64,000 bases of DNA from Flammeovirga pacifica (GTDB lineage Bacteria; Bacteroidota; Bacteroidia; Cytophagales; Flammeovirgaceae): assembly GCF_000807855.2 (NCBI RefSeq), contig NZ_JRYR02000001.1:243982-307981 (forward strand). The letters are read 5' to 3'. This document shows, piece after piece, positions 54,422 through 63,700 of the stretch (position 1 is the first letter of the stretch; every line of letters starts with the position of its first letter). The notes below the pieces were generated by a model. That model saw only the letters and a list, made by a program, of their open reading frames with translations, did not search any database and had not been told where the DNA came from. Made by a program: the position numbers and the translations under genes.

Positions 54422-54433
54422 GAAATCGGTTTC
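54422..54433. promoter_or_regulatory. Candidate LacI-family operator C (variant)
   Basis: GAAATCGGTTTC is symmetric except at the two bases beside the central CG, and shares the ATCGGTT core with the other sites. It lies about 58 bases upstream of the proposed susC -33 element. Confidence 0.45.
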
Positions 54434-54685
54434 GGAATTTTTTTTTGATAAATTATTATAAAAAAATTGCTAAATGTGAAGAAATAATTCTTTGTAGTAT
54501 AAATAATAGTACTTATTTTGCATTACCAATTGAAACGAAAGTGGATTTGGTAATTGTATTATTCTAAGATGAAATTTTGTTTATCTATAATTACAGTAAA
54601 AATTTTTTAAAAAAAATTAACCTACATATAGTTACTAAATGATAATCTTAAAATGATACTTGTCTATTTGTCTAACTGTTTAAGT

Positions 54686-57600
54686 ATGAAAATGAGCATT
54701 AACTCTACAAAGCAATTTGCTGCGACGATGCTGCTTTTATTATTCTCTCTTGTAACATTTGCTCAGGAGAGAGCTATTAGCGGTACTGTAGTAGATGAGA
54801 ACGGCGACACACTTCCTGGTGTAGCTGTATTAGTAAAAGGTACAACTAAAGGTGGTACTACCGATTTTGATGGTAAATTTAAAGTTACCCTAGCGGACGG
54901 TGAAGATGTACTTGTTGTCTCTTATATTGGTTACAAAAGCCAAGAGATAGTAGTGGGTACATCCACAAACATTGATGTGGCTATGGAAGTAGACGCAGAA
55001 CAACTTGAAGAGGTTGTCGTAATTGGTTACGGTAGTGTAAAGAAAGAAGATGCTACTGGTTCAGTTCAAGCAATTACTGCATCTGATTTCAACCAAGGAG
55101 CGATTACTTCACCACAAGACCTATTAAATGGTAAAGTGGCTGGTGTACAGATGACTTCATCAGGTGGTGCTCCAGGTGCTGGATCAACTATCCGTATTAG
55201 AGGTGGTTCTTCTTTATCAGCTTCTAATGATCCTCTAATTGTTATTGATGGTGTACCTATCGATAATGAAGGAGTTTCAGGTATGCAAAACCCTTTAAAT
55301 ACTGTTAACCCAAATGATATCGAGACATTCACAGTACTTAAGGATGCATCAGCAACAGCAATTTATGGTTCAAGAGCATCTAATGGTGTAATTTTAATTA
55401 CTACTAAAAAAGGATCTTCTGGTAAACTAAAAATTGATTACGCAGGTAATGTATCAGTAGCTACTGTTCCTAAAACAGTAGATGTATTGAACACTAACCA
55501 GTTCAAGGACATGGTTAATAAAAGATACCCTGGTCAAACTAATGTTACAGATTTAATTGGTACAAATGATACTGATTGGCAGAACGAAGTATTAGGTTCT
55601 GCAGTTAGTACAGACCATAACGTTTCAGTTTCTGGATCAGTTAAAGATGTACTTCCATTTAGAGCATCAGTTGGTTATACTTATAACGACGGTATTTTAA
55701 ATACATCACACCTTGATAGAACAACTGCTTCATTAGGTTTAACACCTAAATTATTGGATGATCACTTATCAATCAACGTGAATGCTAAATTCATGAACGT
55801 GAAAAACCAATTTGCGGATAATGGTGCAATTGGTTCAGCTCTTGGTTATGACCCAACTCAACAACCAAAAGACCCTGCAGATGTTTATAAGAGATTTGAT
55901 GGATACCACACTTGGATTGATCAAGGTACTAACAACCCAATTACAATTGCTTCTGCAAACCCAGTAGCATTGTTAGAGCAAAAAGATAACTCAGCTACAG
56001 TAAATAGATTTATTGGTAACGCTCAGTTCGATTATAAATTCCATTTCTTACCTGAATTAAAAGCAAACTTGAACTTGGGTTATGATTACTCAAACTCTGA
56101 TGGACGTACACTAGTTCCTCCTACAGCTGCTTTTGCTTTTGCAACACAAGGTGATTACTCTCCTTACAAACAAACTAAGAAAAATGAGTTATTAGATTTT
56201 ACTTTACAGTATACTAAAGACTTAACATCTATTGATTCTCGTATTGATATCATGGGTGGTTACTCTTGGCAACATTTCTGGAGAGAAGAGTATTCTTACT
56301 CTAATAACTTTGCAAATGATCAAGATCCTCCTCGTCAACCTGAAAGAACATTTAGAACTGAATCTTATATCGTTTCTTTCTTTGGTAGATTGAACTATAC
56401 ATTCAAAGATAGATACCTATTTACTGCAACAGTAAGAAATGACGGTACTTCTAGATTCTCTCCAGATACTCGTTGGGGATTATTCCCAGCTTTAGCTTTT
56501 GCATGGAATATGAAAAAAGAAGGTTTCTTAGCTAATTCAGATGTTGTAAGTGGATTAAAACTTAGATTAGGTTACGGTATTACAGGTCAGCAAAATATTA
56601 ATAATGGTGATTACCCTTATTTACCAACATATACTTCTTCACAGAATACTGCTGATTATGAATTCTATTTACCAGACGGTACTCCTTATTATAGCACAAC
56701 ATTAAGACCAAGTGGTTATGATGCGAACATCAAATGGGAGGAAACAACTACTTACAATATTGGTGTTGATTATGGATTCTTGAATGATAAAATTACAGGT
56801 ACTGTTGATTTCTACCAGAGATATACTAAAGACTTGTTAAACGTAATTCCAGTACCTGCAGGTTCTAACTTGACTAACCAATTACTTACAAACGTTGGTG
56901 ATTTGGAAAATAAAGGTGTTGAATTCTCAATCAATTACAAAGCTATTTCGACTTCAGATTTACACTGGGATCTTGGCTTTAACGTAACATATAACGAGAA
57001 CAAAATTACTAAGTTGACTCAAGTAAATGACCCAGGTTACAAAGGTGTATTTACAGGTGGTATTGCTGGTGGTACAGGTAACACAATTCAAATTCACTCA
57101 GAAGGTTATCCTGCAAGCTCATTCTTTGTTTACGAACAAGTTTATGACGCAAATGGTAATCCTTTAGAAGGTGTTTATGTAGATCAAAACCAAGACGGTT
57201 TAATCAATGATGATGATAAAGTTAGAAAAGAAGATCCTGCACCTAATGTTTACATGGGTATCACATCTAAGATGACTTACAAAAACTGGGATTTCTCTTT
57301 CGCAGGTCGTTGGAACTTTGGTAACTATGTGTATAACAACGTTGCTTCGAATAACGGTTACTTAAATGGTATTTACACTTCAACTGGTGGTGGTTACTTA
57401 AGTAACAGACATGCAGACATTTTAACAACAGGTTTTAATGATGCTCAATACTTCTCAGATTACTATGTACAAAATGCTTCATTCTTTAGATTAGACAACA
57501 TTATGTTAGGTTATAACTTTACTAACCTTAAAAATGGTGCATTGAATTTGAGAGTTTATGGTACAGTAAACAACGTATTTGTTGTTACTCCATACAAAGG

Positions 57601-57688
57601 TCTTGATCCTGAGATTTCAGGTGGTATTGATAACGATGTTTATCCAAGACCAAGAACATTCTTAGTTGGTGTTAATGTTGGATTCTAA
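54686..57688 (+). CDS. susC: SusC-like TonB-dependent outer membrane transporter
   Basis: The outer-membrane channel that imports starch or related oligosaccharides with its SusD partner, powered by TonB. Signal peptide MKMSINSTKQFAATMLLLLF...FAQ from 54686 (an ATG at 54653 is in frame). Next is the carboxypeptidase-D-like domain (ISGTVVDENGDTLPGVAVLV), the plug (VIDGVPIDNEGVSG, LKDASATAIYGSRASNGVIL) with the typical SusC ending VILITTKKG, then a 22-strand barrel and an aromatic C-terminal end (RPRTFLVGVNVGF). About 1000 residues, normal for SusC. susD follows after 13 bases. Codon use suggests high expression. Confidence 0.96.
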   Translation: MKMSINSTKQFAATMLLLLFSLVTFAQERAISGTVVDENGDTLPGVAVLVKGTTKGGTTDFDGKFKVTLADGEDVLVVSYIGYKSQEIVVGTSTNIDVAMEVDAEQLEEVVVIGYGSVKKEDATGSVQAITASDFNQGAITSPQDLLNGKVAGVQMTSSGGAPGAGSTIRIRGGSSLSASNDPLIVIDGVPIDNEGVSGMQNPLNTVNPNDIETFTVLKDASATAIYGSRASNGVILITTKKGSSGKLKIDYAGNVSVATVPKTVDVLNTNQFKDMVNKRYPGQTNVTDLIGTNDTDWQNEVLGSAVSTDHNVSVSGSVKDVLPFRASVGYTYNDGILNTSHLDRTTASLGLTPKLLDDHLSINVNAKFMNVKNQFADNGAIGSALGYDPTQQPKDPADVYKRFDGYHTWIDQGTNNPITIASANPVALLEQKDNSATVNRFIGNAQFDYKFHFLPELKANLNLGYDYSNSDGRTLVPPTAAFAFATQGDYSPYKQTKKNELLDFTLQYTKDLTSIDSRIDIMGGYSWQHFWREEYSYSNNFANDQDPPRQPERTFRTESYIVSFFGRLNYTFKDRYLFTATVRNDGTSRFSPDTRWGLFPALAFAWNMKKEGFLANSDVVSGLKLRLGYGITGQQNINNGDYPYLPTYTSSQNTADYEFYLPDGTPYYSTTLRPSGYDANIKWEETTTYNIGVDYGFLNDKITGTVDFYQRYTKDLLNVIPVPAGSNLTNQLLTNVGDLENKGVEFSINYKAISTSDLHWDLGFNVTYNENKITKLTQVNDPGYKGVFTGGIAGGTGNTIQIHSEGYPASSFFVYEQVYDANGNPLEGVYVDQNQDGLINDDDKVRKEDPAPNVYMGITSKMTYKNWDFSFAGRWNFGNYVYNNVASNNGYLNGIYTSTGGGYLSNRHADILTTGFNDAQYFSDYYVQNASFFRLDNIMLGYNFTNLKNGALNLRVYGTVNNVFVVTPYKGLDPEISGGIDNDVYPRPRTFLVGVNVGF

Positions 57689-57701
57689 TTGAAGAAATAA
57701 A

Positions 57702-59333
57702 ATGAAATTTAAAAATATATTTAGATTGAAATACATCGTTGCACTTGTTGCAGCAGTATCTTTCACATCTTGTGTGGGTGATTTAGATACCACACCTATT
57801 GACCCAAATACAATTTCTGGTGCTAATGTATTTGATGATCCTTCTAACTATACAAAAGCATTAGCTAAGTTATATGGTGGCTATGTTGTAACAGGTCAAC
57901 AAGGTCCTGCAGGTCAAGGAGACATTGGAGGTATCGATGAAGGTGCATCTCAGTACATCAGACGTTATTGGGAGTTACAGCAATTACCAACTGATGAAAC
58001 AATCAATGGTTGGGCTGATGGTAACTTACCTAAATTAAGTTACATGACTTGGGGATCTAATAACGAATTTATTTCTGCATTATATTCAAGAATTTTTTAC
58101 CAGATCTCTATCTGTAATGAATTCATTAGAAATACAAATGGTGTGGATATCACTGTTGATGGAATTTCAACTCAAGAAATGAATCGTGAAGCGAGATTCT
58201 TGAGAGCTTATTCTTACTGGCATGCCTTAGATTTATTTGGTAATGGTATTCCTTTTACTACTGAAGCTGATGGTGTAGGTAAATTCTTACCTCAACCAGC
58301 AGGTACTTTAGGTGGATCAGAATTATTCAATTATATCTCTTCTGAGTTAAGAGCTATTGAAGGTGATTTAGTTGCTCCGGCTCCAGGTCAAGAATCAGGT
58401 AGAGCAAACAAAGCTGCTGCTTGGATGTTATTGTCTAGATTATATTTAAATGCTGAAGCTTATGGCTTATCAGCAAAATATGATTCTGCTTTGATTTATA
58501 CTAATAAAGTACTTAATGAAGGTGGTTATTCTTTAGTGACTGATAATCAAGGTTCACAGTATACTGCTTACCAAACATTATTCTTAGCTGATAATCATAC
58601 ATCAGGTAGTGAAATTATTTGGTCTCATAATGAAAATGGTTTAAGATCTAAATCATTTGGTGGATGTACTTACTTAACTCACGCAGCTATTGGTGGTTCT
58701 ATGAATGCCAGTGAATTTGGTGTGAATGGTGGATGGGGTGGTAACCGCTCTATGAAAACACTTACAGGAACTCTTCAGTTTAAAAGTGCTGATGATAGAA
58801 ACTTAGTGTATACTGACGGTCAGCAAGAAGAAATTAATGACCCAACTCAGTTTACTGAAGGTTATGCTATTGCTAAGTTCAGAAACATGACTAGAGCAGG
58901 TGTTGCTGGTTCAGATCCTACTGGCGATGTTGTAGATATTGATTTTATTGTATTCCGTCTTGCTGAAGCTTACTTAAACTATGCAGAATTAGCTGCTAGA
59001 CAAGTTCCTGGTGCTTCTGTATCTCAGTCTAGAATCTACATGGATGCGCTTTATGATAGAGCTAATGTTCCTGATGCTGATAAATTGTCTCCAACTGAAT
59101 TAAACAGTGTTGAAAGTTTAATTAAGTACGAAAGATCGAGAGAGCTTTATTGGGAAGGTGTAAGAAGAACAGATTTAATTAGATTAGGTCAGTTTACTGG
59201 TGGACAATATGTTTGGCAATTTAAAGGTGGTGATAAAGACGGTGTGTCTACTCCATCAACTTATAATGTTTGTCCAATCCCATCTTCTGATTTAGGTGCA
59301 AACCCTAATCTTAAGCAAAACCCTGGTTACTAA
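57702..59333 (+). CDS. susD: SusD/RagB-like starch-binding lipoprotein
   Basis: The surface lipoprotein that caps SusC and binds the incoming glycan. Lipobox VSFTSC near residue 23. The SusD fold shows in the N-terminal TPR-like helices (EFIRNTNGVDITVDG region and EARFLRAYSYWHALDLFGNG, the hallmark of SusD), ANKAAAWMLLSRLYLNAEAY, and the late FRLAEAYLNYAELA and YERSRELYWEGVRRTDLIRL. The length of 543 residues is normal. Starch as ligand is inferred from the amylase and SusE-like neighbours. Confidence 0.96.
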   Translation: MKFKNIFRLKYIVALVAAVSFTSCVGDLDTTPIDPNTISGANVFDDPSNYTKALAKLYGGYVVTGQQGPAGQGDIGGIDEGASQYIRRYWELQQLPTDETINGWADGNLPKLSYMTWGSNNEFISALYSRIFYQISICNEFIRNTNGVDITVDGISTQEMNREARFLRAYSYWHALDLFGNGIPFTTEADGVGKFLPQPAGTLGGSELFNYISSELRAIEGDLVAPAPGQESGRANKAAAWMLLSRLYLNAEAYGLSAKYDSALIYTNKVLNEGGYSLVTDNQGSQYTAYQTLFLADNHTSGSEIIWSHNENGLRSKSFGGCTYLTHAAIGGSMNASEFGVNGGWGGNRSMKTLTGTLQFKSADDRNLVYTDGQQEEINDPTQFTEGYAIAKFRNMTRAGVAGSDPTGDVVDIDFIVFRLAEAYLNYAELAARQVPGASVSQSRIYMDALYDRANVPDADKLSPTELNSVESLIKYERSRELYWEGVRRTDLIRLGQFTGGQYVWQFKGGDKDGVSTPSTYNVCPIPSSDLGANPNLKQNPGY

Positions 59334-59360
59334 AATCAGTTCTAATATAAAGATATAACA

Positions 59361-60521
59361 ATGAAAAAATTTAATATATTACTTATTGGATTCACTCTGA
59401 TTTTTGCAATGTTTGCATGCTCTGAGGATCCAAAAGAACCAAAATTAGGAGATTCGTCTTCTAATGTATCTGGAGAAATTTTACTGCCTGAAAATGGTAG
59501 TACAGTACAATTAGATACTGCTAATGGTGGTGCTGATTCTGTAGCAACTACATTTACATGGTCTGAGTCTAACTACAATGGTATTTCTTTAGCAAGAAAC
59601 TATACAGTAGTAATCTCAGATACGGAAACTTTTGAAAATGTACAAGCTTTAGGGGATACTCCAAGTGGTGAGTTGCCTGTAAATACTAAAGCCTTAAACA
59701 ATGCTTTAGTAGCTTTAGGTTTGTCTGTTGATACAGAACATACTGTTTACTCTAAAGTTATTACAATTGTAAATGCAAATGTTGATACGCTTTCTTCTGG
59801 AGAGCATACATTCAAAGTTACTCCTTACTTATCTGTAATTAATTACCCTAAGGTATTCTTACCAGGTGATTTTTCAGGTTGGAATAACAATGACGAAATG
59901 TATACTATAGCATCAGTTAATTTTGATAATAACTATGAGGGATATATGCCTCTTAAAACAAAATCTGATGGTACTGCTGCTTCTGGTCAATTTAAATTTG
60001 TAACAATTGGCGGAGATTGGGGATCACAATATGGTCTTCCTAATGGTACAGGTGTACCAGCTACAAGTCCAGCTTCGATTATTTCAAAATCTGGTAATGG
60101 TGGTAACGACCCAGACAACTGTGAAGTACCAACAGATGCAGGTGATGCTCCTCAATACAGAATCCAAGCAACATTTGGTGCTGATGACGGATCATACACA
60201 ATTACTCCAACAGTTTGGAGAATCGTAGGTGATGCTACTCCAAATGGCTGGCCTGGTGATGCTCCAAATGATAAAAATGATACAGATATGACTTATGATC
60301 CTGCAACAAACGTATGGATGGTTACTGTAGATTTAACAGCTGGTGAACTGAAATTCAGAGCTAATTATGATTGGGGATTAAACTTTGGTCAAGGTGATAA
60401 TGGAAGTAATTCATTAAGTTTAGGTGCAGGTAACATTCAAGTTGCTGAAGCTGGAAACTATACAGTGAAACTAGATCTTTCAGAAGCTCCTAACTGGAGA
60501 TATGAATTGATTAAAAACTAG
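59361..60521 (+). CDS. susE: SusE/SusF-like starch-binding outer membrane lipoprotein
   Basis: A surface lipoprotein with starch-binding modules. Lipobox MFAC (Cys20). After an N-terminal Ig-like SusE domain (about 35-160) come two tandem carbohydrate-binding modules: YPKVFLPGDFSGWNNNDEMY at ~163 and WRIVGDATPNGWPGDAPNDK at ~287, each with the G-D-x-x-x-x-W pattern and aromatic residues of SusE/SusF modules. The length of 386 is close to SusE of Bacteroides. It lies 27 bases after susD and ends the operon at a strong terminator. Confidence 0.9.
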   Translation: MKKFNILLIGFTLIFAMFACSEDPKEPKLGDSSSNVSGEILLPENGSTVQLDTANGGADSVATTFTWSESNYNGISLARNYTVVISDTETFENVQALGDTPSGELPVNTKALNNALVALGLSVDTEHTVYSKVITIVNANVDTLSSGEHTFKVTPYLSVINYPKVFLPGDFSGWNNNDEMYTIASVNFDNNYEGYMPLKTKSDGTAASGQFKFVTIGGDWGSQYGLPNGTGVPATSPASIISKSGNGGNDPDNCEVPTDAGDAPQYRIQATFGADDGSYTITPTVWRIVGDATPNGWPGDAPNDKNDTDMTYDPATNVWMVTVDLTAGELKFRANYDWGLNFGQGDNGSNSLSLGAGNIQVAEAGNYTVKLDLSEAPNWRYELIKN

Positions 60522-60541
60522 TTTTTAATATAATTGTATTT

Positions 60542-60579
60542 AAAGCAGCTCACTTCTTTATGAAGTGAGCTGCTTTTTT
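60542..60579 (+). terminator. Terminator of the susCDE operon
   Basis: AAAGCAGCTCACTTC pairs with GAAGTGAGCTGCTTT around a TTTAT-type loop, followed by TTTT. Confidence 0.88.
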
Positions 60580-60592
60580 TATGAATATATTT

Positions 60593-60614
60593 CAACCGAT
60601 TGCGCTACCGTTTG
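60593..60614. promoter_or_regulatory. Candidate LacI-family operators D1 and D2 before the amylase
   Basis: CAACCGATTG (60593-60602) is an exact copy of site B; a variant CTACCGTTTG lies 12 bases later (60605-60614), on the same face roughly one helix turn away. Confidence 0.55.
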
Positions 60615-60648
60615 CGTTTAAATATCAGAAAATCAGTTAGTTAAAAAG

Positions 60649-60679
60649 TTGAAAAAAAGTAGTGTTATTCCTACCTTTA
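60649..60679 (+). promoter_or_regulatory. Candidate promoter of the amylase gene
   Basis: TTG at 60649-60651, 20 bases, then TACCTTTA at 60672-60679, one mismatch to TAnnTTTG, 40 bases before the ATG. The operators lie just upstream. Confidence 0.45.
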
Positions 60680-60719
60680 TAGGGGAATATGAAAATACAA
60701 ACTCTTTTTAGACTAAATT

Positions 60720-63700
60720 ATGAAAAGACTTTTACTTAAGACTGCTTATTTATTTTTTGCTTTACTAATAACAAATGCAGTTCAGGCACAAGTAAGCACA
60801 ACACCAGATAAAATAGATGTATTAACAGAAGAGGTAACAATTACTTTTGATGTCTCAGGTACTGATGTTGCTGGTGAATCTGATTTATATTTATGGGGAT
60901 GGAGTACGGTAGGAGATTTTCTTACGAATGGTACTTGGGCAGCATCTTCAGAAGCAGCAAAATTAACAAAGAAAGAAGGTAACGTTTTTACGTTCACTTT
61001 TCCAATCACTAATGGTGATGCTACTTATAAAACTATTGCTGAAATTGTTGGGGCAGATAATCCAACTGCAATTAAGTCTGTAGGTGGTTTAGTCAAAACA
61101 AAAGATGGAGGAAAGAAAACAGGTGATTTGGTGATACCTATTGAAGAATTAGCTGTATCTGTAACTGTTGTTTCTCCTAAAGCTACAGATGTATTCTTAG
61201 AAGGTGATAAAATAGATATTCAAGCTACTTCTCCAACTACTTCAGAATTAACCATTAAAATTAATGGAAGTCAGGTGGCTACTGCAGAAGCAACAGAGAT
61301 CTCTCATACAATCGCATCTGCAAGTGCAGGAGCTTTAAAAATTGAAATCTCAGCTAGTGCGGGTGGTTTAACTGATGTGAAAGTTCTAGAATTTGTTGTA
61401 GGTAACACTATTCAAAAAGAAAATAGACCTACTTATGCCACTTTATTGGGGCCCAACTATAATGGTAATGAAGTAACTCTAGTTCTTCAAGACCCTATTG
61501 GTAAAAAGGAATTTGTAAATGTTATAGGGAGTTTCAATAATTGGGAAGATAAGTCTGCTTATCCTATGAAACTGGAGGAAGATGGAGACACCAAATATTG
61601 GTGGTATACTTTCACAACTCTTGATCCTGATACAGAATATATATATCAATATTTGATTGACGGTACTCTTATTATCGCTGATCCATATACAGAGAAAGTA
61701 TCCGATCCTGATGATAAATGGATTGATAATGAAAGATATCCAGGGTTAATTGCTTACCCAACAGATAAAACAACCTTTAGAGCATCTACCTTCAAAATTA
61801 ATGAAGAAGATTACGTATGGAAAACAACTAATTTCACTCCAGTACCTTTAGAGGAAACCGTAGTTTATGAATTGTTATTTAGAGATTTTACGAAAGAGCA
61901 GACTTATGAAGCTGCTACTGCTAAATTAGATTACATCAAAGATTTAGGGGCAAATGTTATTCATGTAATGCCTGTAAATGAGTTTGAAGGTAATTCATCT
62001 TGGGGATACAACCCTAACTTTTATTTTGCTCCTGATAAATACTATGGACCTAAAAATAAATTTAAAGAATTTGTTGATGAGGCACACGCTCGTGGTATTG
62101 CTGTAATAATAGATTTAGTTTTAAACCATTCATTCCACTCTTCACCTATGGTAAGAATGTATAATGATGGAGATTATGGTGAACCAACCTCTGATAACCC
62201 TTGGTTTAATGAGAAATCTAACTTCACTAACCCTGGACTACAATGGGGAGCAGACTTTAATCATGAAAGTGAATTTACTCAAGCATTAGTGGATAGTGTT
62301 AATGCCCATTGGATGAAATACTATAAAGTTGATGGATATAGATTCGATTTCACAAAAGGTTTTAGTAATGAACTAAAAACAGGTGATGATGAGTGGGGTA
62401 GTAAATACGACCAGAAAAGGGTAGATATTCTGCAAAGAATGAATGCTGAAATCATCAAAAGAAATGGTGATGCGTATGTGATTTTTGAGCATTTAGCAGA
62501 CCTTTCAGAGGAAAAAGTATTAGCAGAAGACGGAATCTCATTGTGGGGTAATATCAATCATGATTTTAGAGATATTGTAAAAGGCAATAATAAAGACATT
62601 AAATGGCAATCTCCAAAAGAAAGAGGAATGCCAACTCATGGAGTGATGTCTTATATGGAATCACACGATGAAGAACGCTTAATATATGATTCTGAAAATC
62701 ATGGTTTAGTTTCTCAGACATATAATTTAAAAGAAATTGAAAATGGTATTGGAAGAGCAAAACTTGCTTCAGCTTTCTTTTTCATGGTTCCAGGACCTAA
62801 ATTGATATGGCAATTCGGTGAAAGAGGTTACAATGTATCTATTAACCAAAAAGAATATCAAGGGGAAGTTAGTGATAGCCATAGAACCTCTGAAAAACCA
62901 TTAATAGAAGACTTTGATACTCAAAATGATGATGTTCGTAATGAACTTTATAAAGTATACGCCGCTTTATTAAAACTAAGAAATGATTATAATCTTGGAG
63001 GCCTAGCAGATGATAAATTTGTGTATGACCTTACGAGTGATATGAAAACTATTTCTTTAAATGGAGCTGCTATTAAAGTAAAAGTAGTAGGTAACTTTAA
63101 TCTAACTGAAAAAGATTATACCTATGACTTTAGCGGAGATGCTGATACGTGGTATAGTTATTTCAATAATGGTGAAGTTGTTCCTGCATCTGGTACTGTC
63201 ACTTTAAACCCGTCTGAATTCCTTGTTCTTACCAATATACAAGTGACTACGCCTGAGGCTGGTTTAGTAAAAGGTTTTGAGAGAATTTTTGAAGTAAATC
63301 CATATGGTTTTACTGAAGATGATGAAGTGAAAGTTTATTTTAATGCTGAAGCAACTGGAAAAACTTTTGAAGGTGATGTTACTCTTGAAGCAGGCTTAGT
63401 GTTAGATGCTTATGGTTCTGGTAATATTTCAAATGAAAAAACAATCGTAATGTCTAAAGAAGGCAATAAATATGTTGCTTCTTTTACACCAAGAGAATTC
63501 TTTGAAATGAGCGATGAAGACTTTCCTTATCAAATGTCTTTAAAAGCTATTGCAGGAGATGTTTCTGAAAGCCCTCAATTTGTTTCTTTTGAGAACAATA
63601 ATAAATCACTTTTTATTGTTGGAGATTTAATGAATGTTGCCTGGAACCCTTCAAACTCTATTGAGATGTCTCCTGATGGAGAGGGTGGTTTCGTAATTGA

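Larger units (their letters stand above)
54065..54685. promoter_or_regulatory. LacI/susC divergent control region
   Basis: No gene. It holds operator B (54170-54179) near the regulator gene, a related core (C, 54422-54433), and a candidate susC promoter: TTTG at 54491-54494, 18 bases, TTATTTTG at 54513-54520 (one mismatch to TAnnTTTG). The leader to the susC ATG would be about 160 bases. Confidence 0.55.
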
